A stretch of DNA of 64,000 nt, taken from assembly GCA_947307295.1 (NCBI GenBank), contig CAMZIQ010000004.1, forward strand, positions 1-64,000, given 5' to 3'. Below, in pieces: positions 26,342 to 35,817 of this stretch. Within the stretch, counting starts at the first letter, position 1. The number at the start of each line of letters is the position of its first letter. This DNA is from an uncultured Pseudomonadota bacterium (lineage in GTDB: Bacteria > Pseudomonadota > Alphaproteobacteria > Rs-D84). The translations under genes and the position numbers were made by a program. The notes below the pieces were generated by a model. It was not told the DNA's origin, did not search any database, and saw only the letters and a list, made by a program, of their open reading frames with translations.

Positions 26342-29002
26342 ATGGCAAATAAATGGGTATATACATTTGGAAATGGTGCTGCCGAAGGTCGCGCAGATAT
26401 GCGTAATCTGTTGGGGGGCAAAGGCGCTAATTTGGCTGAAATGAATTTGGTTGGATTGCCGGTTCCTGCGGGCTTTACTGTCACGACAGAGGTTTGCACT
26501 TATTATTATGACAATGGACAAACATATCCTGCTGATTTAATGGACCAAGTAAAAGCTGGTATCGCACACATTGAATCTATTATGGGAAAGAAATTTGCGG
26601 ATAACGAAAATCCATTATTGGTTTCTGTTCGTTCTGGCGCACGTGTTTCTATGCCAGGAATGATGGATACTGTTTTGAATTTAGGTTTGAATGATGAAAC
26701 TGTAAAGGCTTTGGCACGTGCTGCAAACAATGAAAGATTTGCTTACGATTCATATCGTCGTTTCATTATGATGTTTTCTGACGTTGTGTTGGGCGCAGAT
26801 ATCGATTTGTTTGAACACACTTTGGAACGTATGAAAGAAGACAAAGGTTATAAAGTCGATACAGAATTAACAGCCGAAGATTTGAAAGAATTGGTCGAAA
26901 AATTCAAAGAAATTGGCGTTAAAATTGGTAAAGTTTTCCCACAAGATCCATGGGAACAGTTGAAATTGGGTATCGGCGCAGTATTTGGTTCTTGGATGTC
27001 TAAAAAAGCTATTACATATCGTAAATTGAACAACATCCCAGGCGATTGGGGTACTGCTGTGAATGTTCAAGCGATGGTGTTTGGAAATTCAGGTGATGAT
27101 TCTGCAACAGGTGTGTGCTTTTCTCGTGACCCAGCAACTGGTGAAAACAGATTCTATGGTGAATATTTGATTAATGCCCAAGGTGAAGACGTTGTGGCTG
27201 GTATCAGAACACCTCAGCCTATGGCCAAAGATGATTCTGGTCGTCTGTCTTTGGAAGAAGCTATGCCAGAAGTTTACGCAGAATTGGTCGCAGTTCGCAA
27301 TAAATTGGAAGAACACTATAAAGATATGCAAGATATGGAATTCACAATTGAACATAAAAAATTGTGGATGTTGCAATGCCGTAACGGTAAAAGAACTGCC
27401 GCTGCTGCTGTCCGTATGGCTGTAGAAATGGTTGAAGAAGGTCTGCTTACTAAAGAAGAAGCGATTTTGCGCGTTGGTGCCGACCAATTGAATCATTTGT
27501 TGCATCCAATGTTGGATCCAAAGGCTGAAAAGAATGTAATCGCGACTGGTTTGCCTGCTTCCCCAGGTGCTGCTGTGGGTCAGGCTGTATTTAATGCAGA
27601 AGATGCAGAAGCCTGGAAAAAAGAAGGTAAAAAGGTTATGTTAATCCGCGTTGAAACATCACCAGAAGATATTGCTGGTATGAACGCAGCCCAAGGTGTT
27701 ATTACTGCACGTGGTGGTATGACTTCACACGCAGCTGTGGTTGCACGTGGTATGGGAACACCTTGTGTATCTGGTTCCCCAGACATTAAAATTGACTATG
27801 AAACAAAAACTATGAAAACGACATCTGGCGTGGTTATCCACGAAGGTGATTGGGTTTCTATTGATGGTGCCAAAGGACAAATTATCGAAGGTGCAGTTCC
27901 AACAGTATCTGTGGAATTGACTGGTAATTTTGGTACTTTGATGAAATGGGTTGATGAAATCAAAGATTTGACAGTAAAAGCAAACGCAGAAACACCAAAA
28001 GACGCAAAACAAGCACGTGATTTCGGTGCAGAAGGTATTGGTTTGGCTCGTACAGAACACATGTTCTTTGACCCAAGTCGTATCCAAGATATGCGTGAAA
28101 TGATATTGGCAGATGACGAAGGTGGCAGACGTGCTGCATTGGATAAATTATTGCCTTATCAAAAAGCAGACTTTATCGAATTGTTCAAGATTATGGATGG
28201 TCTGCCTGTCACAATTCGTTTAATTGACCCACCTCTACATGAATTCTTGCCTCATACTGAAGCAGATATGGAAGAATTGGCAAAACATATCGGCAAAGAC
28301 GTGGAATTTGTGAAAGCACGTGCAGAAGCTTTGAAAGAACAAAATCCTATGTTGGGACATCGTGGTTGCAGACTTGCAATTACATATCCTGAAATATGTG
28401 AAATGCAAACACGTGCTATATTGTCAGCTGCTTTGGAATGTAAAAAGATGGGTGTTCATGTTCATCCAGAAATCGAAGTTCCATTGGTTGGTTCAAAGAA
28501 AGAAGTTGACATCGTTAAATCTGTCATTGATGCGACTGCAACGGCTTTGTTTGCAGAAACAGGCGATTCGATTGAATATCATGTTGGTTCAATGATTGAA
28601 TTGCCACGTGCTGCGTTGTTGGCAAATGAAATAGCAGAAAGCTGTGAATTCTTTGAATTCGGTACAAACGATTTGACACAAACGACATTGGGGATGAGCC
28701 GTGATGATACTGGTAAAATCTTGGATGAATACCGTATGCGCGGCGTATATGTTGCAGACCCATTTGCATCCGTAGACCAACTGGGTGTAGGTTTGTTGAT
28801 TAAGGACGCAGTTGCAAAAGCGCGCGCGACCAAAGGCAACGAAATTCACCTTGGTGTATGCGGTGAACATGGTGGCGATCCCGAATCGATTGAATTTTTC
28901 CATAAATGTGGATTCGATTCGGTGTCTTGTTCACCTTTCCGTGTGCCAATTGCACGTCTGGCAGCTGCCCAAGCAGCGGTCAAACATCCGCGCAAAAAAT
29001 AA
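26342..29002 (+). CDS. ppdK: Pyruvate, phosphate dikinase
   Basis: 886 aa, full length. It interconverts pyruvate + ATP + phosphate with PEP + AMP + PPi, which in anaerobes is used as a PPi-linked glycolytic or gluconeogenic step. The N-terminal ATP-grasp domain has LLGGKGANLAEM and VRSGARVSMPGMMDTVLNLG. The central phosphohistidine domain carries GGMTSHAAVVARGMGTPCVS with the catalytic His. The C-terminal TIM barrel has GIGLARTEHMFF, PMLGHRGCRL, SFGTNDLTQ-type EFGTNDLTQTTLGMSRDD, and GVCGEHGGDP with the catalytic Cys. AAAGGAG precedes the ATG. Single-gene unit. Confidence 0.98.
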   Translation: MANKWVYTFGNGAAEGRADMRNLLGGKGANLAEMNLVGLPVPAGFTVTTEVCTYYYDNGQTYPADLMDQVKAGIAHIESIMGKKFADNENPLLVSVRSGARVSMPGMMDTVLNLGLNDETVKALARAANNERFAYDSYRRFIMMFSDVVLGADIDLFEHTLERMKEDKGYKVDTELTAEDLKELVEKFKEIGVKIGKVFPQDPWEQLKLGIGAVFGSWMSKKAITYRKLNNIPGDWGTAVNVQAMVFGNSGDDSATGVCFSRDPATGENRFYGEYLINAQGEDVVAGIRTPQPMAKDDSGRLSLEEAMPEVYAELVAVRNKLEEHYKDMQDMEFTIEHKKLWMLQCRNGKRTAAAAVRMAVEMVEEGLLTKEEAILRVGADQLNHLLHPMLDPKAEKNVIATGLPASPGAAVGQAVFNAEDAEAWKKEGKKVMLIRVETSPEDIAGMNAAQGVITARGGMTSHAAVVARGMGTPCVSGSPDIKIDYETKTMKTTSGVVIHEGDWVSIDGAKGQIIEGAVPTVSVELTGNFGTLMKWVDEIKDLTVKANAETPKDAKQARDFGAEGIGLARTEHMFFDPSRIQDMREMILADDEGGRRAALDKLLPYQKADFIELFKIMDGLPVTIRLIDPPLHEFLPHTEADMEELAKHIGKDVEFVKARAEALKEQNPMLGHRGCRLAITYPEICEMQTRAILSAALECKKMGVHVHPEIEVPLVGSKKEVDIVKSVIDATATALFAETGDSIEYHVGSMIELPRAALLANEIAESCEFFEFGTNDLTQTTLGMSRDDTGKILDEYRMRGVYVADPFASVDQLGVGLLIKDAVAKARATKGNEIHLGVCGEHGGDPESIEFFHKCGFDSVSCSPFRVPIARLAAAQAAVKHPRKK

Positions 29003-29016
29003 TATGCGCATCCTAC

Positions 29017-29045
29017 AAAACCCCTGGAAATCAGGGGTTTTTCTT
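29017..29045 (+). terminator. Intrinsic terminator of ppdK
   Basis: AAAACCCCTG-GAAAT-CAGGGGTTTT then TCTTT. Confidence 0.9.
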
Positions 29046-29103
29046 TATAAAAATATGTATTGACAATACGTTTTTGACAAATAAAAAATTTTGCATCTGA
29101 GAT

Positions 29104-29132
29104 TTGGTGAAGGGGTTTTTGTGTGATATAAT
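29104..29132 (+). promoter_or_regulatory. Extended -10 promoter
   Basis: TTGGTG (29104-29109), 17-bp spacer, TATAAT (29127-29132) preceded by TGA (extended -10), about 33 bp before the ATG. Confidence 0.65.
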
Positions 29133-29165
29133 TACTAGTGAAAGGTGATAGGAGAGAGACCCCTT

Positions 29166-30179
29166 ATGAAAAAGTTGTTTTTGTCATCTGGCATTGTATT
29201 ATGTTTAGCGACCCCTGCGTTCGCAACTGGTATTAGTGTCGTGAATGGACAACTGGAAGAAGCAGATTGTGATTACGATACTTTGGGGGTTTATGAAGGT
29301 GATGCGTATTTGGAAGCAAAATGGGTTCCAAACGTCGGTACAATCACATTGGTCAGCAGTATTTATCCTGGAAATGATATAACTCAAACAGCTACTTATA
29401 CACCACCTGCTGTGACAGCAGCCAGTCCGTCAACATTATATAGTGTTTATGGTGTTGGTTTATATTCAACGCAACCAACAGAACAAAATATTAGTAGTTT
29501 TACAACTGCTAACAGATTATCGAGCATAACTGTGCCGTCAAAGGCTGGTTATACATTTGATGGGTTTTACAAAAATGGTAATAATACTGCGTTGATAAAC
29601 AGTTCTGGTGCAATTCAATATGATGCGGCAAGCACTCAGATTACAGCATCTGGTGGCAGCGAAACTTGGTATGCCCATTGGACAGCGCATACAGGTACAC
29701 TTTCATATAATTGTGGTACACAGCCTGGAACAACATCGTTAGCAGCTAATGCTACGGCGCCTACGGGTGGAACTTTGACGTACGGTCAATCATTTGCGCT
29801 TGCAACAACTGCTGGTTCGTGTGCGTATGCGGGTTATACATTTGCTGGGTGGTCTTGTAATTATAACTTAGCCGAAGGCACTGCTAATAGTTTACAAAGT
29901 CCGGCAATTAATTATCCAGCGACCAATGGCACGATTGTGACTGGTCATACTGGGACATATGGTGTGACGGATAATTCCGTAAGCGTGGTATGTTCTGCCA
30001 GATGGACACCAAATCAAATCGGGCTTAGTTGGGATCTTGATGGTGGCACAGCAGGTGCGACATCTGGTGGAACATCGTGTTATTATGATGGTGACGTGGT
30101 ATTGCCGGCGAATCCAACAAGAACAGGTTATACTTTTGCGGGATGGGAAGTGACATCTGTGACTCCTGCAACGCCGTAA
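29166..30179 (+). CDS. Secreted InlB B-repeat / Flg_new domain protein
   Basis: 337 aa. Signal peptide MKKLFLSSGIVLCLATPAFA. Repeated units with the InlB B-repeat signature (AGYTFDGFYKNGN; AGYTFAGWSCNYN; TGYTFAGWEVTS, with ETWYAHWTA and ARWTPN joins) mark it as a beta-grasp/Flg_new surface protein. Paired Cys suggest disulphides. No sortase motif, autotransporter barrel or membrane anchor is visible, so how it is held at the surface is unclear. AGGAGAG lies upstream of ATG 29166. Paralogue of the next gene. Confidence 0.87.
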   Translation: MKKLFLSSGIVLCLATPAFATGISVVNGQLEEADCDYDTLGVYEGDAYLEAKWVPNVGTITLVSSIYPGNDITQTATYTPPAVTAASPSTLYSVYGVGLYSTQPTEQNISSFTTANRLSSITVPSKAGYTFDGFYKNGNNTALINSSGAIQYDAASTQITASGGSETWYAHWTAHTGTLSYNCGTQPGTTSLAANATAPTGGTLTYGQSFALATTAGSCAYAGYTFAGWSCNYNLAEGTANSLQSPAINYPATNGTIVTGHTGTYGVTDNSVSVVCSARWTPNQIGLSWDLDGGTAGATSGGTSCYYDGDVVLPANPTRTGYTFAGWEVTSVTPATP

Positions 30180-30318
30180 TTATGTAAGTTTTTGTATTTA
30201 TAAAATATCCCTAATAAAGGGGTATTTTTTTATAAAACAGATTATTTTTTACTTTATTTATTAAATCGTTTTTTGTTATAATATAAAATATATTGAGTAA
30301 AAGGAAGGGGAACCTTAG

Positions 30319-33300
30319 ATGAAGAAGCTGTTTTTGACTTCGGGTCTTGTCGTATGCATAGCATGCTCTGTCTTTGCTGCAACAGACATCCCAAGCGGTG
30401 TGAACAGCTCTCAATGTACTTATACCTATCTGGATTCTTATACTGGACCTGTTGCGTTTGAAGCTAAATGGCGTTCGGCGTATTCTGGTGCAATTACATT
30501 GAACAGCAATAAATATGCATCATCTGATGCGAATTCTGCTGTGCAATATTCCGTGACTACAGCAGTATCACCGTCAACTGTATACAGTAAATATGGTGAT
30601 GCTTTGTATGCCAGTTGTGATTGTTCAAACAATACATGTTCAACCGCACAGGCTTCTGTGACAGAACCGACACTAACGGGTTATGATTTTGGCGGATTTT
30701 ATACTGGCAAAGAAGGTACTGGAACCCAGGTCATAGACGATTCTGGTGATGTTTTATCAGCTGCTAATACACAAATTTCTACCAATTGTGATACTGCAAC
30801 ATGGTATGCTAAATGGACCCCACAAGAACACACGGTTTCATATTCTTGTGGTAGTGCGCCTGTGGGTGCTTCTGTATCAATGTCGGCTTATTGTGACGAT
30901 ACTAATGACGAAGATTGTTCTGATGATGTTGATTATGATGCCAGTTATACGGTAAAAACGACTCCTGGGGATTGTGTGTTATCTGGATATCATTTCGGCG
31001 GATGGCAATGTGATTATAATCTTTTTTCTGGTGCGCATACATCCACAACGTACAATTCGGCATTATCTAACGACGTCTACAGCGTGACTGCATCCGGCGC
31101 ATTTAAAAGCGCGGCGAATGTAGATTGTGATGCAACATGGACAGCGAACACATACACAGTATCATACGCGATGGATGGCGGTACACATGGTGCGAGCCAT
31201 CCTGAATCAGCGACCTATGATGCGACATTTAACGTATCTAATCCAACAAAAGACGGCTATACATTTAGTGGTTGGACAATAAGCGGCATGGATAGTGGTA
31301 CCCATGAATACGGCGCAACGAACAGCTTGGGAACAACAACAACTAATACAACATTAACAACGGATGCGGAATACTTTAAGAATTTACGTTCTACTTCTGG
31401 TACGGTGACGTTTACGGCAGGTTGGGAAGCATGTACAGCATGCAATGCTGGAACTGGATGCAGTTGTGAATTAAGTGTAGTAAATAATACATGTACATAT
31501 ACAACAAGTGCGAACGCTGGTTATACATTAACATCTGGCAATGGCACAGCAACCCCAGTATGTACAGCAGTGACAACGGATATAACACTGTCATCAACAG
31601 AAGCTAGCAATCATGGAACAACAATAATCTATGGTAAATATGATACAGGGGCATATTTAGATTCTGCCAGAACGGCACAGTTAATGAGCACCAGTTCTAA
31701 TGCGATAACGATACCGGAACGCAGCGGATATACATTTAATGGGTATTATGATAGTGCTAGCAACGGTACACAATACATAGGTTCTAATGGGAACATAACA
31801 ACAGATGGTGATAACGCTGCAAAGGGCTATACAACGAATCAGACATGGTATGCACAATGGACACAATGTAGCGCATGCAATGCTGGAACTGGATGCAGTT
31901 GTGAATTAAGTGTGGTAAATAATACATGTACATATACAACTAGTGCGAACGCTGGTTATACATTAACATCTGGCAATGGCACAGCAACCCCAGTATGTAC
32001 AGCGAACACATACACGGTATCATACACGATGGATGGCGGTACACATGGTGCGAGCCATCCTGAATCAGCGACCTATGATGCGACATTTAACGTATCTAAT
32101 CCAACAAAAGACGGCTATACATTTAGTGGTTGGACAATAAGCGGCATGGATAGTGGTACCCATGAATACGGCGCAACGAACAGCTTGGGAACAACAACAA
32201 CTAATACAACATTAACAACGGATGCGGAATACTTTAAGAATTTACGTTCTACTTCTGGTACGGTGACGTTTACGGCAGGTTGGGAAGCATGTACAGCATG
32301 CAATGCTGGAACTGGATGCAGTTGTGAATTAAGTGTGGTAAACAATACATGTACATATACAACTAGTGCGAACGCTGGTTATACATTAACATCAGGTAAT
32401 GGCACAGCAACGCCAGTATGTACAGCGAACACATACACAGTATCATACACGATGGATGGCGGTACACATGGTGCAAGTCATCCTGAATCAGCAACCTATG
32501 ATGCGACATTTAACGTATCTAACCCAACAAAAGACGGTTATACATTTAGTGGTTGGACAATAAGCGGCATGGATAGTGGCACCCATGAATACGGCGCAAC
32601 AAACAGTCTGGGAACAACAACAACTAACACAACATTAACAACGGATGCAGAATACTTTAAAAACTTACGTTCCACATCAGGTACGGTGACGTTTACAGCG
32701 GGCTGGGAAGCATGTACAGCATGCAATGCTGGAACTGGATGCAGTTGTGAATTAAGTGTAGTAAATAATACATGTACATATACAACAAGTGCGAACGCTG
32801 GTTATACATTAACATCTGGTAATGGCACAGCAACACCAGTATGTACAGCAGTGACACCAGATATAACATTATCATCAACAGAAGCCAGCAATCATGGGAC
32901 AACAACAATATACGCAAAATATAATGTTGGTGCATATCTGGATTCTGCCAGAACGACACAGTTAATGAGCACCAGTTCTAATGCGATAACGATACCAGAA
33001 CGCAGTGGATATACATTTAATGGGTATTATGATAGTGCTAGCAACGGTACACAATACATAGGTTCTAATGGGAACATAACAACAGATGGTGATAACGCTG
33101 CAAAGGGCTATACAACGAATCAAACATGGTATGCACAATGGACACAATGTAGCGCATGCAATGCTGGCACAGGATGCAGTTGTGAATTAAGTGTGGTAAA
33201 TAACACATGTACATATACAACCAGCGCGAACAACGGATATACATTAACATCTGGCAATGGCACAGCAACGCCAGTATGTACAGCGAACACATACACGGTA

Positions 33301-34008
33301 TCATACACGATGGATGGCGGTACCCATGGTGCAAGTCATCCTGAATCAGCGACCTATGATGCGACATTTAACGTATCTAACCCAACAAAAGACGGTTATA
33401 CATTTAGTGGCTGGACGATCAGCGGAATGGATAGTGGCACCCATGAATACGGTGCAACAAACAGTCTGGGAACAACAACAACCGGCACAACATTAACAAC
33501 GAATGCGGAATACTTTAAGAATTTACGTTCTACCTCTGGCACGGTGACGTTTACGGCAGGTTGGGATGCTGATCTTATACCAGTGACATTTAAGTGTCTT
33601 TATCCAAATGGTCATGATGAATCATCTGCTGGGGCTTCTGGACCAACACCAGCTATTATGAAGATAAGAATGGATGGTTATGCAACATTGTCATCCGTGT
33701 GTACTTTGTCAGGTTATACATTCCAGGGGTGGAGTTGTTCTGGTCTTACAAATTCTAGTGGTGCGGCTTTGACCGGTACAATAACTAATGGAACAACAGT
33801 CTATCTGCATAATGCATCCGGTGCTTTGTGTGAAGGGGTTTGGTCTCCAAATGAAATTGATTTGACATGGTATTTAGATAGTGATGCAACAACTGGTCTG
33901 ACGGTTCAATCAGCGGCTGATATGTGTCTGTATGATGATGATATTACTTTCCCAACCAATTCTATGATTAAAAATGGTTATAGTTTCAATGGTTGGAGAC
34001 TTAGATAA
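30319..34008 (+). CDS. Large secreted InlB B-repeat protein with nested repeats
   Basis: 1229 aa. Signal peptide MKKLFLTSGLVVCIACSVFA. Nearly all of it is InlB B-repeat/Flg_new units (DGYTFSGWTIS; SGYTFNGYYDSASN; joins TWYAQWTQC, FTAGWEACTAC) alternating with a Cys-rich knot (CNAGTGCSCELSVVNNTCTY). Two module types repeat at high DNA identity in the order A-B-A-A-B-A (see the repeat entry). The N-terminal 270 and C-terminal 150 residues are diverged units. No anchor domain is visible. Surface proteins with such repeats are usually adhesins or colony-structure proteins; the role here is inferred. AGGAAGGGG precedes the ATG. Confidence 0.88.
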   Translation: MKKLFLTSGLVVCIACSVFAATDIPSGVNSSQCTYTYLDSYTGPVAFEAKWRSAYSGAITLNSNKYASSDANSAVQYSVTTAVSPSTVYSKYGDALYASCDCSNNTCSTAQASVTEPTLTGYDFGGFYTGKEGTGTQVIDDSGDVLSAANTQISTNCDTATWYAKWTPQEHTVSYSCGSAPVGASVSMSAYCDDTNDEDCSDDVDYDASYTVKTTPGDCVLSGYHFGGWQCDYNLFSGAHTSTTYNSALSNDVYSVTASGAFKSAANVDCDATWTANTYTVSYAMDGGTHGASHPESATYDATFNVSNPTKDGYTFSGWTISGMDSGTHEYGATNSLGTTTTNTTLTTDAEYFKNLRSTSGTVTFTAGWEACTACNAGTGCSCELSVVNNTCTYTTSANAGYTLTSGNGTATPVCTAVTTDITLSSTEASNHGTTIIYGKYDTGAYLDSARTAQLMSTSSNAITIPERSGYTFNGYYDSASNGTQYIGSNGNITTDGDNAAKGYTTNQTWYAQWTQCSACNAGTGCSCELSVVNNTCTYTTSANAGYTLTSGNGTATPVCTANTYTVSYTMDGGTHGASHPESATYDATFNVSNPTKDGYTFSGWTISGMDSGTHEYGATNSLGTTTTNTTLTTDAEYFKNLRSTSGTVTFTAGWEACTACNAGTGCSCELSVVNNTCTYTTSANAGYTLTSGNGTATPVCTANTYTVSYTMDGGTHGASHPESATYDATFNVSNPTKDGYTFSGWTISGMDSGTHEYGATNSLGTTTTNTTLTTDAEYFKNLRSTSGTVTFTAGWEACTACNAGTGCSCELSVVNNTCTYTTSANAGYTLTSGNGTATPVCTAVTPDITLSSTEASNHGTTTIYAKYNVGAYLDSARTTQLMSTSSNAITIPERSGYTFNGYYDSASNGTQYIGSNGNITTDGDNAAKGYTTNQTWYAQWTQCSACNAGTGCSCELSVVNNTCTYTTSANNGYTLTSGNGTATPVCTANTYTVSYTMDGGTHGASHPESATYDATFNVSNPTKDGYTFSGWTISGMDSGTHEYGATNSLGTTTTGTTLTTNAEYFKNLRSTSGTVTFTAGWDADLIPVTFKCLYPNGHDESSAGASGPTPAIMKIRMDGYATLSSVCTLSGYTFQGWSCSGLTNSSGAALTGTITNGTTVYLHNASGALCEGVWSPNEIDLTWYLDSDATTGLTVQSAADMCLYDDDITFPTNSMIKNGYSFNGWRLR
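31141..33565 (+). repeat. Nested long repeats, A (423 bp) and B (435 bp) modules
   Basis: The landmark acagcgaacacatacac occurs at 31141, 31999, 32422 and 33280, spaced 858, 423 and 858 bp. This resolves into module A (TYTVSYxMDGGTHGASHPES through the CNAGTGCSC knot to PVCTA, 423 bp) and module B (DITLSSTEASNHGT through TWYAQWTQ and a second knot, 435 bp), in the order A-B-A-A-B-A'. Copies differ mainly at synonymous sites. Confidence 0.88.
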
Positions 34009-34030
34009 CGTATTTTTATGTTTGCGTTAA

Positions 34031-34058
34031 AAAAACACTCGTGATTGAGTGTTTTTTT
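34031..34058 (+). terminator. Intrinsic terminator
   Basis: AAAAACACTC-GTGATT-GAGTGTTTTT then TT. Confidence 0.88.
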
Positions 34059-34162
34059 GTTCGTTTGCAAAAGGATATCGTTCCTGCGGAAATATAACAA
34101 ATATTGTTTTATAATGTGTTTGTCTTAAATGACTTAACCATTTATAACTACAGGAGAAAAAA

Positions 34163-34393
34163 ATGGGCGCATTAACACACTATGTTTTAAAACCTTTGTC
34201 TTTGATTGGTGCATTAAACTGGGGACTGGTCGGATTTTTCAGTTTTGATCTGGTTGCATGGCTTTTTGGACCAATGACTATGTTGTCGCGATTTGTGTAT
34301 GCTATTATAGGGCTAGCGGCTTTGATATGGTTGTTCATCTGGATTTTTAGTGACACACCAACATGTGAATATAATCACAGAAATCGTAATTAA
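34163..34393 (+). CDS. DUF378 family membrane protein
   Basis: 76 aa, two transmembrane helices. The DUF378 pattern is clear: LSLIGALNWGLVGFFSFDLVA in part (IGALNWGLVGFFxFDLV) and VYAIIGLAALIWL. The family is small, widespread and of unknown function. AGGAG precedes the ATG; the gene stands alone with its own terminator. The C-terminal tail is hydrophilic (CEYNHRNRN). Confidence 0.9.
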   Translation: MGALTHYVLKPLSLIGALNWGLVGFFSFDLVAWLFGPMTMLSRFVYAIIGLAALIWLFIWIFSDTPTCEYNHRNRN

Positions 34394-34416
34394 AAAAACT
34401 TTCTTTTGTATCTTTG

Positions 34417-34440
34417 AAATGCCCATTTGGGCATTTCTTT
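34417..34440 (+). terminator. Intrinsic terminator
   Basis: AAATGCCC-ATTT-GGGCATTT then CTTTTTT. Confidence 0.88.
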
Positions 34441-34443
34441 TTT

Positions 34444-34472
34444 TTGCAAAAAAATTATTCTTATGATAAAAT
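34444..34472 (+). promoter_or_regulatory. Promoter of a putative small RNA
   Basis: TTGCAA (34444-34449), 17-bp spacer, TAAAAT (34467-34472). The predicted start, near 34479, coincides with the first base of a stem, as expected of an sRNA 5' end. Confidence 0.6.
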
Positions 34473-34478
34473 GACTTA

Positions 34479-34580
34479 TGCGAAAGCAGAGAAGAGAGAA
34501 TATACATGGGATGGTGGCTTTCGCAACGAATCAACGAATCGATATTTTTGTTTGGGTCGTCCCATCATCCCATTTTTTTT
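34479..34580 (+). ncRNA. Candidate structured small RNA (about 100 nt)
   Basis: No credible ORF. TGCGAAAGC (34479-34487) pairs with GCTTTCGCA (34517-34525). TGGGATGGTGG (34507-34517) pairs over 11 bp with CCATCATCCCA (34562-34572), which is followed by eight T, forming an intrinsic terminator. The two stems interleave, giving a pseudoknot or mutually exclusive switch. It could be a free sRNA or an attenuated leader of metK. I know of no matching Rfam family. Confidence 0.55.
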
Positions 34581-34603
34581 CTAGATTTTTTTTAATGCTG
34601 GTG

Positions 34604-34609
34604 TATAAT
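34604..34609 (+). promoter_or_regulatory. -10 element of metK
   Basis: TATAAT preceded by TG; the -35 region is not recognisable. The predicted start lies just before the riboswitch. Confidence 0.5.
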
Positions 34610-34616
34610 ATCTTTG

Positions 34617-34690
34617 AAATCATCATGGTGGTGATTTTAATGTGGATTTAACCTAACTTGTCCTGCATTAACGGACTAAATAAGGGAGTT
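34617..34690 (+). promoter_or_regulatory. SAM-II/SAM-V-like riboswitch controlling metK
   Basis: A 5' hairpin (AAATCATC/GGTGATTT) is followed by an H-type pseudoknot: P1 TTAATG (34637-34642) with CATTAA (34666-34671), and P2 GTCC (34660-34663) in the P1 loop with GGAC (34673-34676). The loop carries GATTTAACC and the 3' side CTAAATAAGGGAG, matching the conserved GAUUUAACC and GCUAAAAAGGG of the SAM-II class as I recall them. The Shine-Dalgarno (AAGGGAG, 34682-34688) lies at the edge of the pseudoknot, so SAM binding would block translation of metK. The class assignment is by motif, not covariance search. Confidence 0.72.
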
Positions 34691-34694
34691 TTAA

Positions 34695-35711
34695 ATGAAA
34701 AAAACTGCAGAAGCGGTGTCCTTGGGACACCCAGATAAAACGGCTGATTATATTTCCTCTTATGTTTTAGATAGACTTATAGAACAAGATAAAGACATAA
34801 AGTATGCTGTTGAGGTTATGGTCAAAGATAACACAGTTATCTTAGGCGGAGAAATTAATACGATTGCGAATTCTGATGACATTGATATTTGGGTGCGAAA
34901 TGCGTTGCGAGACATAGGTTATGATGAAGAATATTCTAAGCTATGGGGTGATTTTGCTATAAATATAAATAAATTGAAAATTTTGAATATGATTGGTAAA
35001 CAATCGGCAGATATAAATCGTGGCGTTCAACAAAACGGTTGGGGTGACCAAGGTGTTTTTGTTGGCTATGCGTGTAGGGGGGGTGAGAATATAAACCAAG
35101 AGCTATATCTTGCACGTAAATTAAATTCTGCTATATATAATCTTGCAAAATCTGATGTAAATTTAGGACTGGGATTAGATATCAAAACACAAATTACTTT
35201 GAACAATAATGGCGATATAGAAATAGCGATTGTTGCAGTTCCTATGTTAAAAGATATATTTTTACATAAATTTGTTCAACAAACTTTAGGAAAATCAGTT
35301 GGGAATATAATCATAAATGGCACCGGCAGATATACTTTTCATTCATCAATTGCAGATTGCGGGATAACCGGACGAAAACTAGCATGTGATTTTTATTCAA
35401 CTGCTGCACCGATTGGGGGCGGGTCTCCTTGGACAAAGGATGCCAGCAAAGCTGATTTGACATTGAATTTATATGCACGTAAACTAGCAGTTCAATATCT
35501 AGGCGATAATGACGAATGTTTTGTATATCTGTCTTCTTGTATTGGTCGTTCAGAATTGCCAAGTGCAACAGTTAGAACTATTAAAGACGGTTTGACAAAA
35601 TATCAAGATATAGTGATTCGTAAAAAACCGCATGAAATCATATCAGAATTGGGTCTAAATCGCCCGATTTTTGCGCAGTTATGCAGAAAAAGTACTGGTC
35701 TGAATGAATAA
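34695..35711 (+). CDS. metK: S-adenosylmethionine synthetase (short, divergent)
   Basis: 338 aa, against about 380-400 for typical MetK. It makes SAM from methionine and ATP. Recognisable motifs: EAVSLGHPDKTADYISSYVL (ATP-binding start, GHPDK), GWGDQGVFVGYA (GDQG), ADCGITGRK and GGGSPWTKDASKAD (equivalent of GGGAFSGKDPTKVDRS). Several substitutions and shorter loops set it apart from standard MetK. AAGGGAG precedes the ATG. The upstream SAM riboswitch gives independent support for the function through feedback control. Confidence 0.9.
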   Translation: MKKTAEAVSLGHPDKTADYISSYVLDRLIEQDKDIKYAVEVMVKDNTVILGGEINTIANSDDIDIWVRNALRDIGYDEEYSKLWGDFAININKLKILNMIGKQSADINRGVQQNGWGDQGVFVGYACRGGENINQELYLARKLNSAIYNLAKSDVNLGLGLDIKTQITLNNNGDIEIAIVAVPMLKDIFLHKFVQQTLGKSVGNIIINGTGRYTFHSSIADCGITGRKLACDFYSTAAPIGGGSPWTKDASKADLTLNLYARKLAVQYLGDNDECFVYLSSCIGRSELPSATVRTIKDGLTKYQDIVIRKKPHEIISELGLNRPIFAQLCRKSTGLNE

Positions 35712-35754
35712 AAATATTTTTATTTGAATAAATATGATAAAAAATCAATATCTT

Positions 35755-35817
35755 GATTCGAATCGATAAAAATTTATCTATATTTTGATTTTTTTATCGA
35801 TTCCGAATCGTTTTTTT
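35755..35817 (+). terminator. Intrinsic terminator of metK
   Basis: GATTCGAATCGATAAA pairs with TTTATCGATTCCGAATC (one bulge) across a 22-nt AT-rich loop, followed by seven T. Confidence 0.78.
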
